Assembly: GCA_020723365.1 (NCBI GenBank)
Contig: DYJB01000003.1
Coordinates: 11,692 to 35,570, forward strand
Direction of reading: 5' to 3'
From: Candidatus Aquidulcis sp.
GTDB taxonomy: Bacteria; Chloroflexota; Anaerolineae; Anaerolineales; E44-bin32
Length of the DNA stretch: 23,879 nucleotides
Below the pieces are notes generated by a model that saw nothing but the letters and a program-made list of their open reading frames with translations, searched no databases and was not told where the DNA came from. The stretch's first letter is position 1, and each line of letters starts with the position of its first letter. Shown in pieces: positions 15,643-22,949 of the stretch. The translations under genes were made by a program, and so were the position numbers.

Positions 15643-16572
15643 CTAGTGCGCCGGCGGCGAGGCCAAGAACGATTCCACTTCCGCCATCGTCGGTAGGCCG
15701 AGGCGTCCGCCCAGGTGGCGGGCGTTGAGGGCAGCGGCGGCGCTCGCCAGTTCTGCCGCCCGTTCCGGAGGCAGCCCCCGGCACAGCGCAACAAGGAAGA
15801 CGCCGTGGTAGGCGTCCCCGCAGCCGGTCGTATCGACGACCTCGACGGGGAAGGACGGCTGATGGAACCCCTTCCTGCTGGCGCGGGTGAAGACCCAACT
15901 GCCGCGCACCCCGTCGGTGATGGCGGCCAGCGAAGGTCCTGCCGCCAGCAGCGCCGGGCCGGCGCGCAGCGGGTCGTCCTCGCCGGTGTAGCGCGCGGCG
16001 AAGTCGCGGGCGACGATACACACATCGGAGAGGGGCACCAGCCGGCGCGTCTCCTCCCGGTAGCGGCCGGCGCCGCCGTCGAAGGAGACCTGCACGCCAT
16101 GGCGGCGAGCGTGCTCGCAGGCGCGCCGGCAGGCCTCGCCATGCCGGCCGTTGACGTGCATGTACGCGGCCTGCTCGATAACGGTGAAGGGGATCTCCTC
16201 CGGCGCCAGCTCCGGCGCCGTGCCGGGGGACCAGACAATCGTGCGCGTGCCGCTGCCGCGCTTCACCAGGATGACCGCCGTCGCCGACGTGTGCCCCGTC
16301 CGGCGGACGAGCAACTCGGTGGCGACGCCGGCGAGGGCATAGCCCTCGACAATGGCGTCGCCGCGCCAGTCGTCACCCAGCGCGTCGATCATGGCGACCC
16401 GGCCGCCGGCGCGCGCGGCGGCCGCCATGGCCGTGGCCACCGGGCCGCCGCCCTGGGCGCTGAACCCATCCGCGCGTAGGATCTCCTCCTCCGCCGGCAG
16501 GTGATCGACCCGCATCAGCAGGTCGATGGTCGAGACCCCCAGTCCAAGGACATCGTAGGCCTTCTCGGGCAT
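15643..16572 (-). CDS. PfkB-family carbohydrate/nucleoside kinase
   Basis: A 309-residue ribokinase-fold kinase. The ATG at 16572 (MPEKAYDVLGLG) has GGAG nine bases upstream; the ATG at 16590 has no ribosome site. The N-terminal signature GLGVSTIDLLM and the GGGPVATAMAAAARAGG stretch (41-57) bind the sugar. The C-terminal PfkB signature is VVDTTGCGDAYHGVF, with the catalytic base D253 and the anion-hole Gly residues. The substrate cannot be read from these motifs; ribose, fructose-type sugars, adenosine or sulfofructose-type substrates are all in the family. Cytoplasmic, ATP-dependent. No transporter or repressor gene is adjacent that would narrow the sugar. Confidence 0.9.
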   Translation of the reverse strand: MPEKAYDVLGLGVSTIDLLMRVDHLPAEEEILRADGFSAQGGGPVATAMAAAARAGGRVAMIDALGDDWRGDAIVEGYALAGVATELLVRRTGHTSATAVILVKRGSGTRTIVWSPGTAPELAPEEIPFTVIEQAAYMHVNGRHGEACRRACEHARRHGVQVSFDGGAGRYREETRRLVPLSDVCIVARDFAARYTGEDDPLRAGPALLAAGPSLAAITDGVRGSWVFTRASRKGFHQPSFPVEVVDTTGCGDAYHGVFLVALCRGLPPERAAELASAAAALNARHLGGRLGLPTMAEVESFLASPPAH

Positions 16573-16766
16573 CGGTGCGGCTCCGCGCATGGTGCGGCAA
16601 GTGTAGCCCCACTCGTGCAGCCGGGGTGATGGGCCATTGAGCGAGCGCTTGGGCCCCACGGCATGGGCCACCCCGGGGTGCAGGAGGTGGCGCTGGGTCA
16701 CCCGAGTGGGCAGGGCCAGCCAGCCGTGAATACCGGGGGTGCAACGCCGGCCGGCAGCCCCGGAGG

Positions 16767-16783
16767 TTTACAGCCTTCTTACA
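16767..16783 (+). promoter_or_regulatory. Possible OmpR/PhoB-type operator: hexamer direct repeat with 11-bp period
   Basis: TTTACA (16767-16772) and CTTACA (16778-16783) are direct repeats with an 11-base period, the spacing at which winged-helix response regulators bind in tandem. They lie 70-86 bases upstream of the exported protein start in an otherwise GC-rich stretch. The family knowledge is general; the regulator is unknown. Confidence 0.35.
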
Positions 16784-16852
16784 CCCCCGAACCTGCCCAG
16801 CAACACGGCTGTGGAGAATCGAGGCCAGGAAGGGTGACAAGGAGGCATGATC

Positions 16853-17422
16853 ATGAAGAACGCAATGCGCATTCTGTGGAAGACCGTCGGCCTGCTGACG
16901 GCGATGGCGCTTGTCGCAGGGGCGTTCCTCGTCCTGCCGGCCGCCCCGGCGTACGCGGATGAAGGAACACCGCCGGGGGCCGAGCGCGGCAAGGATCGCG
17001 GCGAACGGCTCGAGTGGGCCTTCGAGCGCGAGCAGGACTGGCTCGAGAGGCAGGCGGCGAACCTGGGCAAGGCTAATGCCGTGGCCGACAAGCTGGGCGA
17101 ACTGATCGCCAAGGCCAAGGCCAACGGCGTTGACACCGGTGACCTGGAAGCGGCGCTTGCGTCGTTCGAGTCGGCCATCGGGGCCGCCAAGCGCTCCCAC
17201 GACGAAGCGGCTGCCATCCTCGATGCCCACGTCGGGTTCAACGGTGGCGGAAAGGTCACCGACCCTGACCCGGCGCTCGAGACGGTGAAGAGCGCCGGCG
17301 CCGCGCTGCGCCAGGCGGCCGGGATGATTAAGGACGCCGGTCAGGCACTGCGCGAGGCGGTGCAGGCATGGCGCCAGGTTCACCCGCGACCGCAACCGGC
17401 CGAAGGTCCAGGCGGCGCGTAG
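16853..17422 (+). CDS. Exported alpha-helical protein of unknown function
   Basis: I do not recognise the family. The ATG at 16853 has AAGGAGG at 16839-16845 with a 7-base spacer; the ATG at 16847 is only one base from that site. The 189-residue precursor has a Sec signal peptide: positive MKNAMRILWK, a hydrophobic core, and a cleavage site AYA|DEG after residue 35. The mature part (about 154 residues) is charged and helical, with a coiled-coil-like stretch in residues 50-100 (EREQDWLERQAANLGK, GELIAKAKANG, DLEAALASFESAIGAAK) and a second helical pair in 135-175. There is no cysteine. Such proteins may act as envelope chaperones or sensors, but that is a guess. A possible operator and a strong downstream terminator make it a single-gene unit. 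Confidence 0.8.
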   Translation: MKNAMRILWKTVGLLTAMALVAGAFLVLPAAPAYADEGTPPGAERGKDRGERLEWAFEREQDWLERQAANLGKANAVADKLGELIAKAKANGVDTGDLEAALASFESAIGAAKRSHDEAAAILDAHVGFNGGGKVTDPDPALETVKSAGAALRQAAGMIKDAGQALREAVQAWRQVHPRPQPAEGPGGA

Positions 17423-17456
17423 TCACCCTCAGGCACATCCCGGGGCGAGAACGCAT

Positions 17457-17487
17457 CGGGGCTGGGCCCGTCAGCGGCCCAGCCCCG
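17457..17487. terminator. Perfect 12-bp hairpin between convergent genes
   Basis: CGGGGCTGGGCC (17457-17468) and GGCCCAGCCCCG (17476-17487) are exact reverse complements around a 7-base loop. It lies 35 bases after the exported-protein stop and 32 bases beyond the MgtC-family stop, so it can serve both directions. The plus-strand 3' flank is CTTCACC, not a U run. Confidence 0.78.
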
Positions 17488-17518
17488 CTTCACCGCCCTG
17501 GAGGCAAGGCTGTCCAGC

Positions 17519-18157
17519 TCAGTAGCGGAATCCGCGTACGTCGGTGTCGTCGAAGAGCGCCTTGACGATCGCTTCGTGCTTCCCGGGCGTGCCGCGCGCT
17601 TCCCAGGTGCACATGATGTTGTCGCCGGTCTTGACCTGGCGGTGACTGATGACGCGCAGTCCGCATTCCTGGAAGACGCCCTCCAGCTGGCTGATCTTCT
17701 GGGCCGAGATCGGCAGCGTGATCTCGTAGGTGCGGGTCTCGCGCATGCGATCGATGGCGCCTTCGAGGAGCGGGAAGATCCACATCACGACCAGGATGAT
17801 GAGCGTGGCGGCAACCGAGAGCCCGATGGCCCCGCTCCCGACGCCCATGCCGAGGGCGGCCGAGAGCCAGATCATGGCCGCCGTCGTCAGGCCCGTGATG
17901 CGCCCGCCCTCGCGCAGGATCACGCCGGCGCCGAGGAAGCCGATGCCGGTGACGATGTTGGCGGCGATGCGCGTCGGATCGTCCGGGTCGCCCAGATGCA
18001 TCGACCACAGCGTGAAGAGGCAGGCGCCGACGCTGATCAGGATCAGCGTGCGGAAGCCGGCGGCCTTATCGCGGAATTCTCGTTCCGCCCCCAGCAGTCC
18101 ACCGAGCAGCATGGCCAGCAGGATCTTGCCCAGGTCTTCCGGTTGAAGGATCAGCAT
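17519..18157 (-). CDS. MgtC/SapB-family membrane protein
   Basis: A 212-residue inner-membrane protein. The ATG at 18157 follows GGAGAG on the minus strand. Near the N-terminus, LLGGLLGAEREFRDKAAGF and RTLILISVGACLFTL are the conserved MgtC/SapB blocks (GxxxGxEREXXXKXAGXRT). Four hydrophobic segments occupy residues 10-125, with GIGFLGAGVILREGG between them as the second family signature. The C-terminal soluble part (about 140-212) resembles the ACT-like domain found in longer members. MgtC proteins are linked to growth at low Mg2+ and to modulation of the F-type ATPase, but members outside enterobacterial pathogens are mostly uncharacterised. It is transcribed divergently from the glycosyltransferase-like gene, with an unusual palindrome pair in between. 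Confidence 0.9.
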   Translation of the reverse strand: MLILQPEDLGKILLAMLLGGLLGAEREFRDKAAGFRTLILISVGACLFTLWSMHLGDPDDPTRIAANIVTGIGFLGAGVILREGGRITGLTTAAMIWLSAALGMGVGSGAIGLSVAATLIILVVMWIFPLLEGAIDRMRETRTYEITLPISAQKISQLEGVFQECGLRVISHRQVKTGDNIMCTWEARGTPGKHEAIVKALFDDTDVRGFRY

Positions 18158-18256
18158 GGTCTCTCCACTGCACCATCCGGCGCGAAGGGCTCTGTTGGGA
18201 CTAGGCTAGCCGAGATGGGCCCTCGGTGCAAGCGGGGGCGGGCCTGGCGCACCCCC

Positions 18257-18289
18257 CACCTGACAGGTGTCTTCGCCACCTGTCAGGTG
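18257..18289. repeat. Nested palindrome pair CACCTGACAGGTG / CACCTGTCAGGTG
   Basis: CACCTGACAGGTG at 18257-18269 and its exact reverse complement CACCTGTCAGGTG at 18277-18289 are separated by 7 bases (TCTTCGC). Each 13-mer is itself a CACCTG/CAGGTG palindrome around one central base. The element can fold as one 13-bp hairpin or two smaller ones. It sits in the divergent gap between the MgtC-family gene and the glycosyltransferase-like gene, so it could be an operator or a dispersed REP-type element. Confidence 0.8.
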
Positions 18290-18390
18290 ATGAGCGCAAG
18301 AGGAGCAATCGTCAGGCACCTGGCCGGGCCGGGGGTCAAGGGGGAACGCCTGGGCGTGACGCCGCCGGCCAGTGGGTGTACGCTGATGGC

Positions 18391-19293
18391 ATGGTCGAGA
18401 TGGCCTTTGCCTGCCTGGCCGGGTCCGAGGCCGAGGCGCGTCATGCACTGCTGCTGGCGCAGAGCCTGCGTGCCTTCGGCGGAAGCCTGGAGGGTTCGCC
18501 CGTGATGGCGCTGATCCCCACAGGCGTCTTGCTGACCCCGGAGCTGGAGGCGGAGATGCTGGCTGGGCAGATCTCCGCTGTACCCTTTGCGCTGCCTGCG
18601 CCCCTGAGCGGCGTGCCGCTGGCCCAGCGTGCTGCCGGCGCGGCGCAGGCCGAGGTTGAGGCCCAGGCGACGGCGGAGCTGCTCGTCTGGCTGGACAGCG
18701 ACACGCTCATCCTGCGCGAGCCTCTGGGACTGCGGATTGCGCCCCAGGCCCGCATCGGCTGCCGGCCGGTGGACCTGCGCCTAATCGGATCGCCGTGGGA
18801 TGAGGCGCCGGATCCGCTGTGGAAGTCCATCTACGCCGGCTGTGGAGTCGAGGGCGAGCGGGTCTTCCCGGTCAAGACGACCATCGAGCGGCAGCCCATT
18901 CGCGCCTACTTCAATGCCGGCTGCCTGGTGGCGCGGCCTGAGGCGCGGCTTCTGCGCGGATGGCTGGCGGGACTTCTGTCGCTGGCCGGCAAGGCTGAGT
19001 TTCGCACGCTGAGCGGGCGAGAGAGGCTGTTCTTCCATCAGGCGGCGCTGGCCGGGACGCTTCTGGCGGCGCTCGGGCGGGAGGAGATCGCCGATCTCCC
19101 GCCGACGGTGAACTACCCGCTGCATCTACACGACCTTGTGCCGGCCGACCGTCGGCCGGCCAGCCTGCGGGACGTTGAGTCCTGCCGCTACGAGAGCGTG
19201 TTCGACCACGAGGACTGGGCGGTCCGCGTGCCGGTTGAGGCTGACCTTCAGGTATGGCTGGAGGCGCGGCGCTGGCTGGCTCGGAATGCGTGA
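18391..19293 (+). CDS. Glycosyltransferase-like protein (GT-A fold, DxD motif)
   Basis: A protein of about 300 residues with features of a nucleotide-sugar glycosyltransferase. MAFACLAGSEAEARHALLLA near the N-terminus is a typical first strand and helix. LLVWLDSDTLILREP contains D102-S103-D104, the DxD motif that binds metal and nucleotide sugar in GT-A enzymes. YFNAGCLVARPE near residues 171-182 matches the acceptor-side loop (FNsGvlla) of GT8-like enzymes, and YPLHLHDLVP later contains a His that could complete the metal site. There is no TM segment or signal peptide. The start is uncertain: ATG 18391, ATG 18400 and GTG 18376 are possible and none has a clear ribosome site. Donor and acceptor are unknown. 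Confidence 0.65.
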   Translation: MVEMAFACLAGSEAEARHALLLAQSLRAFGGSLEGSPVMALIPTGVLLTPELEAEMLAGQISAVPFALPAPLSGVPLAQRAAGAAQAEVEAQATAELLVWLDSDTLILREPLGLRIAPQARIGCRPVDLRLIGSPWDEAPDPLWKSIYAGCGVEGERVFPVKTTIERQPIRAYFNAGCLVARPEARLLRGWLAGLLSLAGKAEFRTLSGRERLFFHQAALAGTLLAALGREEIADLPPTVNYPLHLHDLVPADRRPASLRDVESCRYESVFDHEDWAVRVPVEADLQVWLEARRWLARNA

Positions 19294-19316
19294 GGCTGTC
19301 CCGGCTCTGTCGGAGG

Positions 19317-19347
19317 GCGCCGGGACGGCGGCAAGCCGCCCCGGCGC
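19317..19347 (+). terminator. GC-rich imperfect hairpin upstream of the nucleotidyltransferase gene
   Basis: The arms 19317-19332 and 19335-19347 pair with two small bulges, including a perfect 6-bp inner stem (GGCGGC/GCCGCC) around AA. It starts 24 bases after the glycosyltransferase stop and ends 10 bases before the next start. It could be a terminator of the first gene or a structure that limits translation of the second. Confidence 0.4.
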
Positions 19348-19356
19348 GAGGATGAG

Positions 19357-19767
19357 ATGATGTGCCCGGCGATTCCGGACACTGTGGCGCGGCTAATCCA
19401 GGATGTGCAGGCCTGGGCTGAAACTCGGCCGGATGTGCTTGGCGTGGCGCTGGTCGGATCGTACGCGCGTCGGGCGGCCAGGTCCGACTCGGATGTCGAT
19501 CTGGTGATCGTGTGCGAGTCGCCGTCTGCGGTCCTTGAGAACGCAGCGTGGATCGGCGCCTTCGGCCGGCCGATCAAGAGCGCTCGCGAGGACTGGGGCC
19601 GCGTGCAGTCGGTGCGCGTGTCGTACGCCGGCGGGCTGGAGGTCGAGTTCGGGGTCGCCGATGCCGCGTGGGCGGAGGCGCCGCTGGATGAGGGCACGCG
19701 GCGCGTGGTGCAGGACGGCTGCCTCGTCCTCTTCGCTCGCGGCGGGGCGCTTAGCGGGCTCGGCTGA
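19357..19767 (+). CDS. Minimal nucleotidyltransferase-domain protein
   Basis: A 136-residue protein with the DNA polymerase beta-like nucleotidyltransferase fold. The ATG at 19357 (or 19360) is a few bases after GAGG. The signature VALVGSYARRAARSDSDVDL (about 31-50) is the GSx(9)SDxDL motif: the Gly-Ser loop and the two metal-binding Asp residues. The VEFGV strand further on (residues near 90) supplies the likely third carboxylate, as Glu. The family moves a nucleotide from NTP to an OH group on protein, RNA or an antibiotic. Small members are often antitoxins paired with HEPN toxins, but no HEPN (RX4-6H) protein is adjacent. The cognate substrate is unknown. Confidence 0.82.
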   Translation: MMCPAIPDTVARLIQDVQAWAETRPDVLGVALVGSYARRAARSDSDVDLVIVCESPSAVLENAAWIGAFGRPIKSAREDWGRVQSVRVSYAGGLEVEFGVADAAWAEAPLDEGTRRVVQDGCLVLFARGGALSGLG

Positions 19768-19872
19768 GCTTCGGAGCGAGAGTCCGATGGGACGCGCCGG
19801 GCGCTGCCATCACCGTCAGCCGCAGCCGGCGGCCGAGGCCAGCGCCGAGGGCGCCGGCGAAGGCCCAACCCC

Positions 19873-20778
19873 TCAGATCAGGAACAGCAGGGCGATGCCG
19901 GCCATGGCGACGAGCGTGCCGGCCCACGCCTGCCAGTTGATCGACTCCTTGAGGATGAAGTGCGAGATGGGCAGCAGGAAGACCGGCGGCAGAGCCATGA
20001 TGGTGCTGGCGATGCCGACCGGCGCCAGCTGAACCGCCACGAGCGAGAACCAGACCCCCAGGAACGGTCCGACGATCGAGCCGGCGACGGCGGGCGCCAG
20101 CGCGCCCGGTTCGTGCGCCATGCGATGCAGCGTGTCGCCGGCCTGCCGCTGCAGCGCCGTCCAGCCCCACAACGCGACGAAGGCAGCCAGCATGCGGATG
20201 ACGACGCCGGAGAGGGCGGGGAAGTCGCCGCCCAGGCCGAGCTTGGAGAGGGTCAGCCCGCCGGCCTGGCAGGCGGCCGCGCCCAGGCCGAGGATCAGGC
20301 CGCGCAGGTAGTGCGGCCGCTGGCGATCGAGCAGCGGACCGCTGCCGCGTGTGACCACCCAGGCGATGCCTGCCACGGTCAGCAGGATCCCGAACCACTC
20401 GAGCGCCAGCAGGCGTTCGCCGAGCCAGGCGAAGGCAAGCAGCGCACTCATCACCGGCGCCGTGGCCATCATCAGCATTCCCAGGCGCGGGCCGATGAGG
20501 ACGTAGGCCTGGAAGAGCATGGCATCGCCGATGGCCAGCCCGACGACGCCCGAGAGGCCGAGCCACAGCCAGCGATCGGGTGCGGCATCCAGAGGCAGGG
20601 GCGAGCCGATCAGGAGGGTGTGGATGGCCAGCAGGTAGAACGTGGCCAGCAGGAGGCGCACGCGATTGAGGACGACCGAGCCGACGCGCCGGCTGGCGAC
20701 GCCGAAGAAGGTCGCCGAGCCTGTCCAGCAGGCGGCGGTGGCAAGGGCGGCGAGTTCACCGAGCAGGGAGAGCTGCAT
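19873..20778 (-). CDS. EamA/DMT-family transporter
   Basis: A 301-residue inner-membrane protein of the drug/metabolite transporter superfamily, with about ten hydrophobic segments in two EamA repeats (roughly residues 5-135 and 150-300). The ATG at 20778 (MQLSLLGELAALATAACWTG) gives the usual DMT start, with the TAACWTGSATFFG first helix. The APVMSALLAFAWLGERLLALEWFGILL stretch (key part LLAFAWLGERL) is the conserved EamA helix-loop with the Glu. The second repeat repeats it as PPVFLLPISHFILKESINWQ. No clear ribosome site precedes the ATG. A longer upstream frame has no membrane or family character. Members export amino acids, nucleosides, sugars or drugs; the substrate is unknown. Confidence 0.9.
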   Translation of the reverse strand: MQLSLLGELAALATAACWTGSATFFGVASRRVGSVVLNRVRLLLATFYLLAIHTLLIGSPLPLDAAPDRWLWLGLSGVVGLAIGDAMLFQAYVLIGPRLGMLMMATAPVMSALLAFAWLGERLLALEWFGILLTVAGIAWVVTRGSGPLLDRQRPHYLRGLILGLGAAACQAGGLTLSKLGLGGDFPALSGVVIRMLAAFVALWGWTALQRQAGDTLHRMAHEPGALAPAVAGSIVGPFLGVWFSLVAVQLAPVGIASTIMALPPVFLLPISHFILKESINWQAWAGTLVAMAGIALLFLI

Positions 20779-20830
20779 GGCGCCGTCGGTTTCGGCCGGC
20801 GAGGTTTCGCGCGGCCGGGGTTCAAGACGA

Positions 20831-20849
20831 GCCCCGCCGGCGGCGGGGC
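20831..20849 (-). promoter_or_regulatory. GC-rich leader hairpin upstream of the EamA gene
   Basis: GCCCCGCCG (20831-20839) pairs with CGGCGGGGC (20841-20849) around one central G. In the EamA transcript it would lie in the 5' leader, about 53 bases before the ATG. It could be an attenuator, or the terminator of something from the right. Confidence 0.35.
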
Positions 20850-20907
20850 CCAACAGGCCGTTTCGAACTTGGATCGGAAGCTGTGCTCGAGCGGCTGATT
20901 GGCAGCG

Positions 20908-20916
20908 ATTGTAACA
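20908..20916 (-). promoter_or_regulatory. Extended -10 promoter candidate for the EamA gene
   Basis: On the minus strand the sequence reads TGTTACAAT, that is TG-N-TACAAT, an extended -10 element (hexamer at 20913-20908). No good -35 is present at 16-18 bases. Transcription would start near 20901, giving a leader of about 120 bases. Confidence 0.4.
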
Positions 20917-21784
20917 GGCCTGCAGCGCGGCCTGCTGATCCCGCGCCTTCGCCGGCCTGCGGATCGCCAGGAAGGAGTCAGGCCGGCGTTCGATCGTGGC
21001 CTGAGAGTGGAGGGCGCGGCTTCGTGTCGTGGTTGGGCACCTCGTACGCGTCCGGCCGCGTCCGCCTGGTTGAGGGGCAGCGTGCACGGGACGGGGGCTC
21101 CCCCGAAGACTTGCATTCGAGGGGGTCCGGGGAGCTGGGTGAGGTGGTCGCCAGGCATCCCCGAGCCGGGTATCGGTATCCAGGATTGGCGGCTGACCCG
21201 CGCCCGGTGCGGTCGGCGACCGTCGACGCACCCAGCCCCTGCCTGCCCGGTCGTGTCCCGGCCTGGGGCAGGCTGAGGGACACGCCAGGATCGCGCCTGC
21301 CGCCGGCCATCGATCGCCTTGGAGGGTGCGCTCGGCGGAGGAAGCTATCCGGCGACCTCACCTGCTATGCGTCTTCGGTCCGTTCCCGAGTCGTATCGTT
21401 GGGGCCGGTATGGCCCAGGTGACCCTTGGCGCAAGCATCAACCTCGTGGTGTTCGACGTGGTGATGCTGTCGGCGATGTACAGGCTGGTGATGGAGTAGG
21501 TCGACGACGGCAGCGGGGCAGGGGGCTGACGGAGGATCGACTCGGCTCGCGAAGAGTAGGGCGAACGCAGGCGTCAGCTTCCTGCGGAGGGGTGGGAACC
21601 GCACTGAGCCGTGCCAGGGGAGCGGGTCGTTGCCGCCCGGTTCCGCACGCGGCCGTCCGCCTCGCGGGACGGGCGCGTGAGCGAAGCGCCGCTGCAAGGC
21701 GGAATGGCGGTCACGGGTTGCGGGCCTTGCGAGGTCTGGTGCATGGGGCGAGCGGGGCTGTTGGGCCGCCGCGCCTCCCCGAAG
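20917..21784. other. Long intergenic region, no convincing gene
   Basis: Nearly 870 bases (over 1 kb counting the EamA leader) lie between the transporter and the antiporter operon. Frames that stay open on both strands are Arg/Pro/Ser-rich, lack ribosome sites and match no family I know. The best small frame is a 29-residue hydrophobic one at 21410-21499 on the plus strand (MAQVTLGASINLVVFDV at its start), with no good ribosome site. A short hairpin (CGGGGG/CCCCCG) is at 21092-21105. I see no tRNA, rRNA or CRISPR repeat. Decayed coding DNA is possible but cannot be shown. Confidence 0.55.
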
Positions 21785-22189
21785 CTACGCTCCCTGCTCC
21801 TCGTCGACTTCTTCGGGCAAGGGAACGCGAGGCGCTTCAGGCCCGGCCAGGGCGTGAGTGGACGCGTCGTAGTGGCCGCGCAGGTCGTCGCTCAGCGTCC
21901 CGTCCCACAGCGGGATGCGGGAGAAGTAGGCTGCGCGCCCGAGGACATGCGCCCCTACCGGGGCGGTCAGGAACAGGAAGACGACCACTGCCAACGCCCG
22001 GGTGGTGATCGCCAGGCTCTCGAACTGCAACGCGGCGGCGACCATCAGGCACCCTACACCCAACGTGGCGGACTTGGTGCTGGCATGCAGCCGCATGAAC
22101 AGGTCTGGGAATCGCACCACCCCCAGCGCGGCGATCAGCATGAAGGCGGCGCCGATCAGCATGAAGGCCGCGCTCAGATACGCCGCCAT
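21785..22189 (-). CDS. mnhG: Mrp-type Na+/H+ antiporter subunit G
   Basis: A 134-residue membrane protein, the small G subunit of a multisubunit cation/proton antiporter. The ATG at 22189 has GGGAGG a few bases upstream, inside the end of the F-subunit gene (16-base overlap). Three hydrophobic segments span residues 5-90. The segment ALGVVRFPDLFMRLHASTKS is the MnhG/PhaG signature (GxxRfPDxytRlHAatka), followed by LGVGCLMVAAAL and LFLTAPVGAHVLGRAAY. The C-terminal 40 residues are hydrophilic and acidic, longer than usual. It is the last gene of the operon; in the family G is required for assembly or activity. No clear terminator is visible downstream. Confidence 0.93.
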   Translation of the reverse strand: MAAYLSAAFMLIGAAFMLIAALGVVRFPDLFMRLHASTKSATLGVGCLMVAAALQFESLAITTRALAVVVFLFLTAPVGAHVLGRAAYFSRIPLWDGTLSDDLRGHYDASTHALAGPEAPRVPLPEEVDEEQGA

Positions 22190-22455
22190 GACCTGCCTCC
22201 CTTCTCGATGTAGTGGGCGAAGGCAACGGTGCCCAGAAAGGCCACCAGCGCCAGCACCAAGGCCAGATCGACGTACAGCGCTTGCCCGGTCGCCACGGCG
22301 TACGTGGCGATGAAGCCCACCGCCAGCGTGGCCATCAGGTCGAGCGCCACCACGCGGTCTGGCAGGCTCGGCCCGCGCGCCAGGCGGACGAAGGCCAGCA
22401 GGAAGGCCAGGATCAGTGCGCCGAACACCACACTGGTCACACCGCCGGTGCTCAA
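22174..22455 (-). CDS. mnhF: Mrp-type Na+/H+ antiporter subunit F
   Basis: A 93-residue protein with three membrane segments, the size and layout of MnhF/PhaF. The start is TTG at 22455, overlapping the E-subunit stop as TTGA, so translation is probably coupled. The signature LARGPSLPDRVVALDLMATL (RGPsxxDRvxAxD) at about residues 26-45 is diagnostic and holds the conserved Asp residues of the subunit. The last residues are basic (RSWRRI). It overlaps the G gene by 16 bases. A GTG 15 bases further in is an alternative start. Confidence 0.93.
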   Translation of the reverse strand: MSTGGVTSVVFGALILAFLLAFVRLARGPSLPDRVVALDLMATLAVGFIATYAVATGQALYVDLALVLALVAFLGTVAFAHYIEKGGRSWRRI

Positions 22456-22949
22456 GGTTCGTCCTCCCGTTCCAAGCCGCGTGTGATCCTCAGCAGCCGG
22501 CGCTCGAAACCTTCCTTGATCTGCCGCCGGACCAGCTCCGGGTCGTCGGCATACATGGCGTGGACGTAGAGCACACGCCGGTCGCTCGACACGTCCAGGT
22601 TGAGCGAGCCGGGGGTGAGCGATACCAGGTTCGCCAGCAGCGTGATCTCAACATCCGTCGCCGCCTCCAGGGGAACAGCCAGCACCCTGGGGCGCATGTG
22701 CCAGCGCGGGGTCAGGACGTCGGCCGCCACGCGCAGGTTGGCGATGATCATCTCGACCAGGAAGAAGAACACGAAGGCCGCCATGCGCGGCAGGGTGCTG
22801 AAGTAGCCCGTCTGCCCCAGCGGCCGGCGAGCGACCTGCAGGGCCAGGAAGCCCAGGCCGAACCCGAGCAGGAGGTTGGCTGGCGTGAAACCGCCGGTCA
22901 GCGCCGCCCATGTCAGGGCCAGCAGGATGTTCAGCAGGAAGTGGCTCAC
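22452..22949 (-). CDS. mnhE: Mrp-type Na+/H+ antiporter subunit E
   Basis: A 165-residue subunit with hydrophobic segments near residues 3-40 and 55-73 and a soluble C-terminal domain. The GTG start at 22949 overlaps the D-subunit stop in GTGA. The family pattern is visible: LNILLALTWAALTG at the start, the FFFLVEMIIANLRVAADVL helix, the LANLVSLTPGSLNLDVS stretch (the MnhE signature 'lanxItLTPGTltvdv'), and VLYVHAMYADD near 125-140. E subunits contact the proton-pumping D subunit side of the complex. The order D-E-F-G matches Mrp operons. Confidence 0.93.
   Translation of the reverse strand: MSHFLLNILLALTWAALTGGFTPANLLLGFGLGFLALQVARRPLGQTGYFSTLPRMAAFVFFFLVEMIIANLRVAADVLTPRWHMRPRVLAVPLEAATDVEITLLANLVSLTPGSLNLDVSSDRRVLYVHAMYADDPELVRRQIKEGFERRLLRITRGLEREDEP

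Noticed and set aside
20860..20885. tRNA T-loop-like TTCGAA next to GC-rich hairpin
   Set aside because: No cloverleaf arms or anticodon stem could be built around it.
20883..22008. Several open frames in the long gap that might be genes or pseudogenes
   Set aside because: They are low-complexity Arg/Ser/Pro-rich translations with no ribosome site, no membrane pattern and no family resemblance.
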